Shown here: piece after piece, positions 7,154-16,806 of the stretch
Layout of the letters: each line of letters opens with the position of its first letter
Position numbering within the stretch: position 1 is the first letter of the stretch
Notes under the pieces: model-generated
Told to the model about the DNA's origin: nothing
The model's input: the letters and a program-made list of their open reading frames with translations, nothing else
Database searches by the model: none
Made by a program: the position numbers and the translations under genes
Assembly (NCBI GenBank): GCA_963785645.1
Contig: CAWAWG010000003.1
Coordinates: 434,001 to 498,000, forward strand
DNA from: Trebonia sp963785645
Lineage (GTDB): Bacteria; Actinomycetota; Actinomycetes; Streptosporangiales; Streptosporangiaceae
DNA length: 64,000 bases
Direction: 5' to 3'

Positions 7154-8292
7154 GGGGCCGGCATCGGCCGCAGCGCCCGGTACGGGTGGCCGTCCAGGGT
7201 CCCGGGGGCGGTGACCTCGCCGGCGATCAGGGCCGCGATGCGGGGCGCGAGCAGGACCCCGCACCGGTAGGTCGCGGTGGCCAGCAGGACCCTCGGGTCG
7301 CCCGTGGGGCCGACGAGGGGCAGGTGGTCGATCGTGTACGGGCGCAGGCCGACCCTGGTCCCGGTGACCTCCGCTCCGGTGAGACGGTGGTCCAGCAGCG
7401 CGGTCGCGTCGCCGATGAGGGCCGCGAGTTCGCCTGTGGTCGCGCGGCGTTCCGGGTCGGGGCTGAGGGTGAGCCGGTTGGTGCCGCCCAGGTACAGGCC
7501 CCCGCCGGCCCGCGGGACCAGGTGGACGCCGCAGGCGAACGCCGCGTTCGGGGTGCGGACCACGTGCTCCACGGGCACCTGCGGGACGTCCAGCAGCAGG
7601 CTGACCCCCCGTCCGGCCAGGACCGGCGGGACACCGAGCGGCCGACCCGCATCGGGCAGCAGCGCCGCCGTCATCGCCCCGGCCGCCAGCACCACCTGAC
7701 CGGCGGTGACGGTGCTGCCGTCGGCGCACCGCACCGAGCTGTCATCGGCTGAGGTCGCGGTGGTGTCGCGCCATTCCGCGTGCGGGTGGCGGGTGACCGC
7801 GGCGGCCAGGGCATCGAGCAGGACGCGGCTGTCGATGCTGGCCTCGGTGGGCAGCCACAGCGCCGCCGCCGATTCCCTGGGCGCGGCGAGGCCGGGGATG
7901 TCGCCGGGGTCGTGCAGCTCGGCGGGGTGCCCGGCCGCCGTGGCGGCTGCGGCGATCGGGTCCAGCCAGGCCCGCCGGCTGGCCGGGGCCAGCACCCACG
8001 TTTCCTGCCGGGCCTGCCCGCCGATGCCGAGCCGGTCCAGCCAGCCGGGGTACATCTCGTGGGCGGCCAGCCGCTCCCCGGTCTCCACGGTGACCCGCGC
8101 GGGGTCGTGGCCGGGCTCGATCTCGGAGAACGTGGACAGCATCGCCCCGGCCGCCCGGGACGCCTGGCCCCGGTGGTCCCCGCCGCGCGGGCCGACCACC
8201 GTCACCCGCAGGCCGCGGTCCAGCAGCTCGCAGGCGACCGCCAGGCCGACGACGCCAGTGCCGACGACGGCGACGTCGCGTGCCTCACTCAT
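7114..8292 (-). CDS. FAD-dependent amine/amino-acid-type oxidoreductase (DAO fold)
   Basis: 392 residues from ATG 8292. The N-terminal dinucleotide motif is DVAVVGTGVVGLAVACELLD, and SRAAGAMLSTFSEIEP is typical of the DAO/ThiO family. RVGLRPYTIDHLPLVGP carries the C-terminal FAD-contacting region. The family oxidises C-N bonds of amines or amino acids, releasing hydrogen peroxide. The ATG overlaps the end of the dioxygenase gene by 8 bp. The last residues are unlike the family, and the frame probably should shift near 7155 into the segment ending at 6911. It is one of two oxidative tailoring enzymes in the cluster. Confidence 0.8.
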   Translation of the reverse strand: MSEARDVAVVGTGVVGLAVACELLDRGLRVTVVGPRGGDHRGQASRAAGAMLSTFSEIEPGHDPARVTVETGERLAAHEMYPGWLDRLGIGGQARQETWVLAPASRRAWLDPIAAAATAAGHPAELHDPGDIPGLAAPRESAAALWLPTEASIDSRVLLDALAAAVTRHPHAEWRDTTATSADDSSVRCADGSTVTAGQVVLAAGAMTAALLPDAGRPLGVPPVLAGRGVSLLLDVPQVPVEHVVRTPNAAFACGVHLVPRAGGGLYLGGTNRLTLSPDPERRATTGELAALIGDATALLDHRLTGAEVTGTRVGLRPYTIDHLPLVGPTGDPRVLLATATYRCGVLLAPRIAALIAGEVTAPGTLDGHPYRALRPMPAPARNPSRAARRPT

Positions 8293-9228
8293 CGCGGGCA
8301 CCGCCCTTCGCGGGCTGCTGGGCGGGGGCCGCCGGGTCGAGCGCGGCCTTGGCCTGCACGAGCAGGCGGCGCGTCCCGTCGGGCAGGCCCTCCTGGCTTC
8401 CCAGGGCGGTGCGGCCGTGGGCGGCGCGCTGCTGGTCCAGGACCAGCAGGCAGCCCCGGTCCAGGGCGACCGTCGTCGCGCTGGCCTCCAGGGCCGCCGC
8501 GTACCGGGCGAGGACGGCCGCGTGCGCGCGGTTGCGCGGGTCGGCGGCCATCTTGGCCGCCCACCGGACCCACGGCCGGCCATCGCCGCCGGCGTCGAGG
8601 ACGGGGAACGGCATCCGGGGCACCCCGGTCCCGTGCAGCCCCTCCGCCCGCCCCTCGAAGTAGGCGGGCTCGGCGAGCTCGCCGCGGTCGGTGCCGCTGA
8701 GGCCCGCGAGCGCCGCGTGCAGGTCCCCCACCAGCGACTGACCGCCCCCAGCCGGGTCCGGGCGCAGGACGAGCAGGCTGGTGTAGTCCGGGACCCGCTC
8801 GACGTTGGGCGCGTCGATGTGCAGGCCCTGCGCGGCCGGCCCCTCCGAACGAGGCGGGGTCCTTCGCGGCGGTGGTCTCGCCGCCGATCCACAGCCTGCC
8901 ACCGTCCCGGATGGAGAAGAACGGCCGGCCCAGCGCCGCGAGCAGTCCCGCGCCCGCCCGCTGCAACTGGCCGTCGTCCAGGCCGGCGGGCATCCGCAGC
9001 ACCGCCCACCCGGGGCCTTGCTGCCCGTGTCCGGCCAGGGCCGCGAGGCGGCCGGCGAGGTTCCGGCCAGGCGGGACCGTCCAGGACGGCCCTGGCCGCC
9101 GCGACGTCCTGCCCGGACAACTGGTGGCCGTCCATCGTCAGGGAGCAGGCCGACTCAAGCTCCTCCGCGAGTTCGCGCGGGACCTCCGCCTCCCGCGAGT
9201 CCGGGGGAATAGCAGTGACTGCGCCCAT
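8285..9228 (-). pseudogene. TauD/TfdA-like Fe(II)/2-oxoglutarate dioxygenase, two frame breaks
   Basis: The start is ATG 9228 (MGAVTAIPPDS). The reading frame must change near 9065, after LDGPAW, and again near 8825, before LHIDAPNVERVPDYTSLLVL. Reassembled, it is about 310 residues with the iron-binding HxD (HID), GGGQSLVGDLHAAL and a distal CLLVLDQQRAAHGRTALG containing His and Arg, as in TauD/clavaminate-synthase-like enzymes. It would hydroxylate, desaturate or cyclise a small molecule using 2-oxoglutarate. It is the first gene of the minus-strand cluster, with a 160-bp divergent gap to the XRE regulator. Both breaks are one-base shifts in GC runs, so sequence error is as likely as inactivation. 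Confidence 0.65.
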
Positions 9229-9390
9229 CGGGGTCTCCTTCCGTGGCACTGGCGTCTTGCGCTTGTTCCTCCACCGTGACCAGACGCGACTGTCACAGAT
9301 AGCTGGCAGCCAGTCGCAACCCGTGTTGCCGACGTGCCGCAACCCCGCTGGGCCTGTACCGGGAGTCAGGGCGGTGTTACGGTGCGGAAC

Positions 9391-10754
9391 GTGGACGCGC
9401 GCAGCCGCGAGAAGATCGCGGGCGACCTCCGGGCCACGGCGGGACAGCAGGGGTGGCCGCCGTGGCGCCTAACCCAGGCCGTCCACGCAGAAGGCCGGCA
9501 CCCCGACGCTGCTGATGGCCTGGCGGCTGGCCTCCGGGCAGACCCAGGAGCAGGTCAGCGCAGGGCTGCGGGGCCTCGCCGCCGACCGGGGCACCCCGTG
9601 CGCTCCCTCGCCCAGCAAGCAGCAGCTATCACGCTGGGAAAACGGGCATGAATCACCCGGAAGGCTCTACGGGCCGCTGCTCGGCCTGTGGTACCGCACC
9701 ACCGCCAGCCGACTCGGCCTGGCCGGCGACGACCCGATAGTGACGAACGTGCCCGCCCCCGCGGCGGCAGAGGAGGACGACGTGGACCGGCGCCAGTTCC
9801 TGCAGCTCGCAGCGGCAGCCCCGCTCATCCCCGCGCTGGACGAGACGCGCCGCAAGATGAACGCCGACCTGCGGCACGTCCTGCCCGCCGACGAGATCTC
9901 CCGCTGGAGCGACATCACCGACGCCCACGTCGCCGCCTACGGCCAGCGTCCCCCCGCCCAGCTCCTGGCGTGCCTCAGCCCGACCTCGCCGACCTGGCCG
10001 ACCTCACCGGCGGCTACCCCCGCGAGCGGGACCTGTCCCTGGTCGCCGCCCGGCTGTGCGGCCTGACCGGCGCGCTGCACACCGACCTCGGCAACGACCG
10101 GCAGGCCAGCGACTGGCTCCACACCGCGGCCCGCTACGCCAGCCTGTCCGGCGACACCGCCCAGCAGTACTGGGCCGCCGTCGCGCAGGCCATGTCCGCC
10201 CTGTACGGGCAGCAGCCCGGCCAGGTCATCACCATCGCCGGCCGCGCCCGCGCCGGGCTCGGGGAAAGCGCCTGCGCCCCCGCGGCGCAGCTCGCCGGGC
10301 TGACCGCCCGCGCCCACGCCGGGGGCGGCCGCGCTGACGGGCCCGCGCCGAACTCGACCGCGCCGGGCAGCTGCTCGGCAGGTCCGCCCCGGACGGCGGG
10401 TTCTTCGGGTTCCCCGAGCGCGAGCTGCTGATGTACCAGTCTGCGGTCCTGACCGGCATCGGCGACCCGGACGCCCCGGACGCCCAGGCCCAGGCCCTCG
10501 CGGCGTACCCGGCTGACGACCCGATGGACCGCCCGCTCATCCGCCTCGACCAGGCCCGCTACCTCGCCACCCACGCCCGCGACCCGCACGCCGCCGCCCA
10601 GGCCGCGCTCGGCGCGATCACCGACCTGCCCGCAGCCCTGCGGGTCCCGCTGCTGGTCACCCAGGCCAGGGCTGTCGCCCCCGCGATCAGCGCCCTGTCT
10701 CCGCAGGCCGCCGGGCGTTACCACGAGGAGCTCACCGCCCTCACCGCCTGGTGA
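9391..10754 (+). pseudogene. XRE-type helix-turn-helix/TPR regulator, at least three frame breaks
   Basis: The start is GTG 9391 (VDARSREKIAGDLRATAG). Frame changes are needed near 9500, 9970 and 10330. The pieces give, in order, a helix-turn-helix (MAWRLASGQTQEQVSAGLRG and SKQQLSRWENGHESPGRLYG), a Tat-like segment DDVDRRQFLQLAAAAPLIPA, and TPR-like helices (WLHTAARYASLSGDTAQQYW). This layout is common in actinomycete regulators beside biosynthetic clusters. It is divergent from the cluster at 3340-9228 and is its likely regulator. The final frame (10431-10754) is intact to its stop. Decay or sequence error cannot be told apart. Confidence 0.65.
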
Positions 10755-10769
10755 CGCGCCTCCCGGCTG

Positions 10770-11540
10770 ATGCAGGTCACCTGGGCGTCCAAGGCCGGCG
10801 GCAAGCGGCCCAACGAGGACTACGCGGTCACCGGCCCCGACTGGGCGGTCGTCCTCGACGGGGCCACTGCCCCGCCCGACACCGACAGCGGCTGCATTCA
10901 CGACGTCCGCTGGCTCGTGCGGCAGCTCGCCGCCTCGGTCGCCGCCCGCATACCCACCGCCGCGCTGTCCCTGGCTGACCTGCTGGCCGAGGCGATCACC
11001 GACGTCCGCCGCGCCCACAGCGGCACCTGCGATCTCGCCAACCCCGACAGCCCGGCCAGCACGGTCGCCATGTGCAGGGTGAGCGGCTCCGTCTTGGAGT
11101 ACCTGTCCCTGGCCGACTCCGCCGTCCTGCACGCACGGCCAGGACAAGCCGCCGAGGTGTTCCTCGATGAGCGGACCAGCGACCCGCCGGGAGGAAGGCC
11201 CCGCCCGAACGAGGTCGCCCGGCTGCTGCGCAACCAGCCAGGCGGGTTCTGGGTCGCCTCAACCAGCCCCGAGGCCGCCTACGAGGCAGTACGCGGAACA
11301 TGCGACCTCGCCGACGACAGCAGCGTCCTGCTCCTCACCGACGGCGTGACGCGGCTCGCCGACTTCTACGGGCAGACATGGGACTGCCTCGCCGCCATGG
11401 CCGCCGCCCACGGACCAGGCTCCCTCATCACGGCGGTGCGCCAACTGGAAGACGACCAGCCGCCCCGCCACGGCAAGCAGCACGACGACGCGACAGCCAT
11501 CCACATGACAGGCCTCACCGGGCCCCGCGACTCTCGCTGA
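10770..11540 (+). CDS. PP2C-family protein phosphatase
   Basis: 256 residues from ATG 10770, only 15 bp after the regulator stop. The metal-binding and catalytic landmarks are in order: KRPNEDYAV, WAVVLDGATAP, a central SLADSAVL, SVLLLTDGVTRLADF and HDDATAIHM. It is a cytosolic Mn/Mg-dependent Ser/Thr phosphatase with no membrane segment or extra domain. It probably forms an operon with the XRE/TPR gene and may tune that regulator or a partner kinase, though no kinase is in the window. The same reading frame continues past its TGA into the fragment at 11553. Confidence 0.85.
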   Translation: MQVTWASKAGGKRPNEDYAVTGPDWAVVLDGATAPPDTDSGCIHDVRWLVRQLAASVAARIPTAALSLADLLAEAITDVRRAHSGTCDLANPDSPASTVAMCRVSGSVLEYLSLADSAVLHARPGQAAEVFLDERTSDPPGGRPRPNEVARLLRNQPGGFWVASTSPEAAYEAVRGTCDLADDSSVLLLTDGVTRLADFYGQTWDCLAAMAAAHGPGSLITAVRQLEDDQPPRHGKQHDDATAIHMTGLTGPRDSR

Positions 11541-11552
11541 CCGCGCGCCAGG

Positions 11553-11910
11553 AATCCAACGGACCGCTGGCTGGCAGAGCCGTTCTCAGCGGACGACCTA
11601 GATAACGCTGCCGGCTGGCTGTACCGGCAGGCAATGGTCAAGGGCACGATGGCCTTCGGATGTGAGGGGCCGATCCGCCTGTACCTGACAGACGCGGGTG
11701 TCGCGTGCGCTGAGGAGTTCCGTTCGGATACCGCCCGGTACGCAGCGGCCCAGCGGCCCACGGCGGCCGGGGCGTCAGGCTCGAACACGGTTACCATCCA
11801 TGGTCCTGCGAGCGGACGAGTCGTCGGCTCGCATGGCGTGACGCAGCATTCAGGCGATGCCATCCAGGCGACTGGCGTCGACGTGGCCGCGCTAGCGAGG
11901 TTCGCCAAGA
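11553..11910 (+). pseudogene. Winged-helix-like protein fragment cut by an IS
   Basis: The frame RWLAEPFSADDLDNAAGWLY ... MVKGTMAFGCEGPIRLYLTD AGVACAEEF resembles the small winged-helix segment of actinomycete hypothetical proteins. It is followed by a beta-rich tail (TVTIHGPASGRVVGSHGVTQ) and VDVAALARFAKT. It has no start of its own and stops at 11911, where the IS inverted repeat begins. Both ends are therefore missing; the lost 3' part is not found after the IS. Function unknown. Confidence 0.5.
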
Positions 11911-13136
11911 CTGTGGGTGCCGAAAACCTGTGCCACCTGGGCAGATGCCCTGCAGGAGCGCGGTCGGTTCAGTCCCGTGTCCGGCGGCTGGCGGGTCCTG
12001 GCCCGCCGGGGTGGGATGATCTTCGGCTTGTGGGCTTGAAGCTGGTCTTCCTGATCGTGTCCCGTGCGGTGTCGCTGCTGGGGTTGTCGCGGCGGGAGTC
12101 GTGGTGGAAGGACGCCGAGATCTTGATGCTGCGCCATCAGCTTGCTGTCGCCGAGCGTGAGCGGCCGCGGGCTCATGTCGCGGCTGACGTGGCCGGACCG
12201 GGCGTGGCTGGCGCTGCTGGCCGGGACGCTGCCCATCGAGCGCCTCGCGGCGATGCGGCTGATCGTCACTCCCGGCACCATCTTGCGCTGGCATCGCGAC
12301 ATCGTCCGCCGCCGGTGGGCGCGCCGGTCGCGCCGTGGCCGGTCCGGCCGCCCGCCGGTGCGCCGCAAGGTCCGGTCGGTGGTGCTGCGGCTGGCCCGGG
12401 AGAACGAGTCGTGGGGATACCGGCGGATCCACGGCGAGCTCGCCGGGCTCGGCATCACGGTGGCGCCGTCCACGGTCTGGCAGATCCTCAAGAGCGCCGG
12501 GATCGACCCGGCGCCGCGCCGGGACGGTCCGGGCTGGGCGGAGTTCCTGCGATCCCAGGCGCAGGGGATCCTGGCGCTGGACTTCTTCACCGCCGACCTG
12601 CTCAACGGCACGAAGGTCTACGTCCTTGCCGTGATCGAGCACGGCACCCGCCGGATCCGGGTCCTGGGCGCCACCGAGCACCCGGTCCAGTCGTGGGTAG
12701 TCCAGCAGGCCAGGAACCTGCTGATGGACCTGGAGGACGCGGGGATCAGCGTGAAGTTCGTCCTGCATGACCGGGACGCCAGCTTCACCGCCGCGTTCGA
12801 CGCGGTCTTCCAGGCCGCTGGCGTCAGGGTCGTCCGCTCCGCCATCCAGGCGCCGCGAATGAACTCGATCATGGAACGCTGGATCGGCAGCTGCCGGCGT
12901 GAGCTGCTGGACCGGACCTTGATCTGGAACCAGCGCCACCTGATGACCGTGCTGCGCGAGTACGAGGACTTCTACAACACCCACCGGCCGCACCGCACCC
13001 TGAACCAGGCCGCGCCGCTCCGCCCGCTGCCCGATGGCGTCACCGACCTGGACCACTTCCGCGTCCTGCGGCGCGACCGCGCCGGAGGCGTGATTCACGA
13101 GTATCGCCTGGTGGCATAGGTTTTCGGCACCCACAG
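11911..13136 (+). mobile_element. Complete insertion sequence, about 1.2 kb, with 26-bp inverted repeats
   Basis: The ends CTGTGGGTGCCGAAAACC (from 11911) and GGTTTTCGGCACCCACAG (to 13136) form inverted repeats over 26 bp with one internal mismatch. Without the outer C/G the ends are TG...CA, as in IS3/IS481-like elements. It carries one integrase-core transposase. No target duplication is obvious (flanks CAAGA and CCGAC). It has cut a winged-helix gene remnant on its left and lies just left of a tRNA-Lys remnant. A diverged relative is present at 1-113. Confidence 0.85.
12030..13119 (+). CDS. IS transposase with integrase catalytic core, one frame break
   Basis: From GTG 12030 the first frame reads VGLKLVFLIVSRAVSLLGLS and WKDAEILMLRHQLAVAERER. 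Near 12178 one extra base moves the reading to the frame RLTWPDRAWLALLAGTLP, which is open to the TAG at 13119. Together they give about 362 residues. The integrase core shows ILALDFFTADL (first Asp), FVLHDRDASFTAAF (second Asp) and APRMNSIMERWIGSCRRELL (Glu). The shift is +1 in sense, so it does not look like the -1 programmed slip of IS3 elements; it is a mutation or error. The stop lies inside the right inverted repeat. Confidence 0.8.
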
Positions 13137-13274
13137 CCGACCGGCGAGACGGCGCGGTTCTGGGGCGAATGCACTCGCATCGAGCGCCGGATGGGCCGTT
13201 TTTGACAAACCCCGGATTGCTGGGTCCGTGCGCGCGAGCAACCACGGAGCGACCAAGTGGACAAACGGACACAT

Positions 13275-13308
13275 AAAAAATGACCTGGAGTCGTAAAACC
13301 CCAGGTCA
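13275..13308 (-). terminator. Rho-independent terminator of the tRNA-Lys remnant
   Basis: On the minus strand TGACCTGG pairs with CCAGGTCA (13308-13281) around a 12-base loop and is followed by six Ts. It stands just downstream of the tRNA-Lys 3' half, where a tRNA terminator belongs. Confidence 0.75.
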
Positions 13309-13315
13309 GAACGGG

Positions 13316-13362
13316 TGCGCCGCCAGGGACTTAAATCCCGAACCAACGGATTAAGAATCCGC
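13316..13362 (-). pseudogene. tRNA-Lys(CTT) 3'-half remnant (candidate att site)
   Basis: The minus strand from 13362 reads GCGGATTCTTAATCCGT, an anticodon arm with loop TTCTTAA (anticodon CTT), then a T-arm and an acceptor 3' strand ending GGCGGCGC. The 5' half (acceptor 5' strand and D-arm) is missing; upstream DNA belongs to a steroid dehydrogenase-like gene. The T-loop reads TTTAAGT where TTCGAGT is normal, so invariant C56 is lost and this copy cannot be a working tRNA. A tRNA 3' half with its terminator is the usual scar of site-specific integration. Confidence 0.65.
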
Positions 13363-14962
13363 GGACGTGACCTGCTGGGCGGCGGCCGAGGCGTGACGGC
13401 CGGCGCGGCGGCCGGAGAAAACACAGTCGGCGATGGACAGGCCGCTGACGTAGGAGCGCGAGCAGAGGCCCGCGGCGCGCGGCCCGCCGCGTACAGGCCG
13501 GTACCGCCGTGCCGTCGGCGCGCAGCACCTGGCCGGTCGACTGGTCACGACCAGGCCGCCGAGGGTCAGGACCGGGGTCGGGTAGAACGGCCGCGGGCCG
13601 GATCGAGCAGTCGATCAGCGAATACGGCGGCTGATCTGCAGCGGCGACCACGGTCCCGGCTTGCCCGCCGGGAATTGCGACCAGCGCTGCCTAGCCGCGT
13701 TGTACGCAGCCACCGTCGCCGCCAGGCCGTCGGGGTCGACGCCGGCCCTGGCCGCGACGCCCGGCACCGTGTCCGCGCTCACCCGCCCGGACGCCAGCAG
13801 GAACCAGCGCCTGCAGCCGCTGGAACCAGAGCGTCGAGCCGCGCAGCTGCCGCCGGCGCCGCGGCGATCGTGGCCCGGTCCGCCAGCAGCCACGCGCGCC
13901 CGCCGCGGCGGACGATCTCATCGCCGATCGCCGCGCCGTACCGTGACTCGTCGCAGATCCGCTTCCCGTCCGGCGTCCACCAGCACACCGCGCAGCAGGG
14001 CGGGCGGCGGGCTGATGAACCGCCACACCGAAACGCGGTCGAGGAGCCCGCCGCTCCCCCGGCCCCGGTGCCCGAGCCGGATGCCGCTGCCGTCGTCGCC
14101 CGGCGTCGCCAGCGGCAGGCCGCCGCGCGCGGTCGGCGCGTGCGCGCGCAGCAGCTCCTTGCTCGCGCCGAAACCGCCCGCCGCGACCACCACGCCGCGG
14201 TCCGCGCCGACCAGCAGTCGGCCGGCGCGTACCTGCGCTCCAGCCAGCCGACCGGCCGGTGCATCACCCGGCCTGCCTTCGGAACGTAGAGGTAGGGCTT
14301 GCGGGCCAGGCGGTGCAGCACGCGGTGCGCGGTAACCGCCCACCCGGCGCGCCGCGCAGCGTGCGGCACTCGACGCCGGTCACCCGCTCGCCGGCCGTCA
14401 TCAGGCGCACCGCCGCGGTCTGCATCCGCGACCTGGACGCCGGCCCGCCGCACGGCGCCCGCCAGCCGGGCGAACAGCAGGCCACCGGACGTGCCGCGGC
14501 CCCGGGCCCGGTGTCCGCGGGGCGCCGGGGGCGCGGCGGCGCGGGCCGAAACCTCGCTGCCCGAGTAGTACAGGTAGTGACGGTTGGTCGGGTAGGACGT
14601 CTTGTCCGGGCAGAGGCGTGCCCTCGAACGGCACGCCGTGACCCTCCAGCCAGGCCGAGCATCGCCGTGCTGCCGGCGCAGAACTCGCGAAGCGTCTCGG
14701 CCGGCACCACGTCGCCTGACCTCCGTGCGCAGGTAGCCGAACATCGCTTCGGCCGAGTCGGTGACGCCCGCGGCGTGCTGCTGCGGGGTGCCGCCGCCGG
14801 CGTACACCACGCCGCCGGACAGCGAGGTCGCCCCGCCGCCGGCGAACCGGTCGAGCACCAGCACCGAGCAGCCCGCCGCGGCCGCTTCGAGTGCGGCGCA
14901 GGCACCCGCCGCGCCGAAACCCCGACCACCACGTCGGCCCGGATGTCCCAGTCCGCGGACAA
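13351..14962 (-). pseudogene. FAD-binding steroid dehydrogenase-like protein, multiple frame breaks
   Basis: The start TTG 14962 follows GGGAGGAG. The pieces read SADWDIRADVVV, then GFGAAGACAALEAAAAGCSV and GGATSLSGGVVYAGGGTPQQ, further fragments, and finally LSIADCVFSGRRAGRHA. This is the fumarate reductase/3-ketosteroid dehydrogenase flavoprotein family. At least five frame changes are needed along about 1.6 kb, so it cannot be translated as it stands. Its TAA stop (13351-13353) lies inside the anticodon loop of the tRNA-Lys remnant. A KstR-type operator is 30 bp upstream of the start, shared with the divergent KstD-like gene. Confidence 0.6.
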
Positions 14963-14991
14963 GCTCGCTCCTCCCGTTCTCGGCGAAAAAC

Positions 14992-15005
14992 TGTAACATG
15001 TTCTA
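14992..15005. promoter_or_regulatory. KstR-type operator TGTAACATGTTCTA
   Basis: It matches the KstR consensus TNNAACNNGTTNNA at every fixed position. It sits between two divergent steroid-flavoprotein genes, 30 bp from the TTG start on the left and 21 bp from the ATG on the right, so one repressor dimer pair could control both. Confidence 0.75.
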
Positions 15006-15026
15006 GTATTGAGCCCGGGAGGTGCC

Positions 15027-16796
15027 ATGGCAACAGAGCCGACGGCGGACGGAGCGGCGCCCGCCCCATTCGGACGCCGGCGAACCGGATGCGGGCGAGT
15101 TCGACGCCGCCGAGTTCGACACTGCCGAGTTCGACACTGCCGAGTTCGACATCGTCGTGGCGGGCAGCGGCGCGGCGGGCATGACGGCGGCGCTGACCGC
15201 GGCCCACCGCGGAGCGTCGGTCGTGGTGCTGGAGAAGACGGAGTCGTTCGGTGGCACCACGGCGCGTTCCGGTGGCGGGATATGGGCACCCGGCAATGCG
15301 GTGCTGCGCGCGCGCCGGAGTGGTCGACACCCCGGAGCTGGCCCGCACCTACCTGGCCCACGTGGCGGGCGCGGACGCCCCGGCCGAGCTGCGCTCCGCG
15401 CTGCTCGAGCACTGCGCCGCCATGCTGGACTTCGTCCTGGCGGCGACGCCGCTGCGGTTCTCGTGGGTGCCCGGCTACGCCGACTACTATCCCGAGGCGC
15501 CGGGCGGGCTCGCGGGCGGGCGGAGCATCGAGCCGGTACCGCTTGACGGCAATGTGCTCGGCGGCGAGCTTCGCCGGCTGAGCCCGCCCTACCTGCCCGT
15601 CCCGGCGGCGTCGCCGTCACCCAGGCCGACTACCGCTGGCTGAGCCTCGGCCCCCGCCATCCGCGGGCCGTCCTGGCCGGCGTCGAGGTCGCGGGCCGGC
15701 TGGCGCGCACCCGGCTGCTCGGGCACCGGATGCTCAGCCTCGGGCAGGCGCTGGCCGCGGGGCTGCGCGCTGGGCTGGCCGCCAGCGGTGTGCCCGTCTG
15801 GCTCGAATTCCCGGCTGACCGGCCTGGTCACGACCGACGGCCGGGTCACCGGGGTCCGTGCCGTCCGGGACGGCAAGCCGGTACTGATCCGGGCCAGGCG
15901 CGGCGTCCTGATCGCCACCGGCGGGTTCGAGCACAACGAGCAGATGCGCCGCCGGTACCAGCGGGAGCCGATCGGCACCGACTGGACGACCGGCGCGCCC
16001 GGGAACACCGGCGACGGAATCGTGGCCGGACAGGAGCTCGGCGCCGCGACCGGCCTGATGGACGACGCCTGGTGGGGCCCGTCGATCCCGCTGCCCGGCG
16101 GGCCGTACTTCTGCCTGGCGGAGCGCAGCCTGCCGGGCTGCGTTCTCGTCAACGGCGCGGGCCGGCGGTTCGTGAACGAGGCCGCCCCGTACGTCGACGC
16201 CGTGCACGCCATGTACGAAGCGCACACACCGGACAACCCGCACATCCCCGCCTGGCTGATCTTCGACCAGCGCTATCGCGACCGGTACGTCTTCGCGGGC
16301 CGTCCGCCTCGCCGGCCGCTCCCCCGCCGCTGGTACGCGGCGGGCGCGTTGTTCCGCGGGCCGAATCTCGGCGAACTCGCCGCCGAGATCGGCATCGACG
16401 AGGACTCGCTCGCGAAGACCGTCGCGCGGTTCAACGAGTTCGCGCGGGGCGGCCGTGACGAGGACTTCCGCCGGGGCGCATCCGCCTACGACCGCTACTA
16501 CGGCGATCCGCGCTGCCGCCCGAACCCGAACCTGGCGCCGCTGGCCCGGCCCCCGTTCTACGCCGCCAAGATCGTCCCCGGCGACATCGGCACCAAGGGC
16601 GGCCTGTGCACCGACGGCCGGGCCAGGGTGCTGCGGCCCGACGGAACCCGCCATCCCCGGCCTGTACGCGGCGGGCAACGCCAGCGCCTCGGTCATGGGC
16701 CGCAGCTACGCGGGCGCGGGCGCGACAATCGGCCCCGCCATGACGTTCGGCTACATCGCCGCCCTCGACCTTCTCGGTGCGCCGGAGAGCGGATAG
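15027..16796 (+). pseudogene. kstD: 3-Ketosteroid delta-1-dehydrogenase-like flavoprotein (KstD), several frame breaks
   Basis: ATG 15027 follows GGGAGGTGCC. Frame changes are needed near 15065, 15310, 15610, 15810 and 16650. The rebuilt protein of about 570 residues has FDIVVAGSGAAGMTAALTAA at the N-terminus, SFGGTTARSGGGIWAPGN, GVLIATGGFEHNEQM and the C-terminal SYAGAGATIGPAMTFGYIAA typical of KstD. The enzyme introduces the C1-C2 double bond in ring A of 3-ketosteroids, a step needed for ring opening. A five-residue repeat EFDTA lies near the N-terminus. The breaks are single-base shifts, mostly in C or G runs, so the gene may be intact in the organism. It shares a KstR operator with the gene on its left. 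Confidence 0.7.
15097..15150 (+). repeat. 15-bp tandem repeat in the KstD N-terminus
   Basis: About 3.6 copies of GAGTTCGACACTGCC encode EFDAA-EFDTA-EFDTA-EFD. The unit is in frame and lies just before the FAD motif, so length changes would not disturb the fold. Confidence 0.7.
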
Positions 16797-16806
16797 CACC
16801 TCGCCG

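Noticed and set aside
12030..12180. Programmed frameshift in the IS transposase
   Set aside because: The needed shift is +1 and no slippery A-run is present, unlike the -1 A-rich sites of IS3-type elements.
16432..16445. KstR-like string TTCAACGAGTTCGC
   Set aside because: It lies inside the KstD-like coding sequence and misses the last position.
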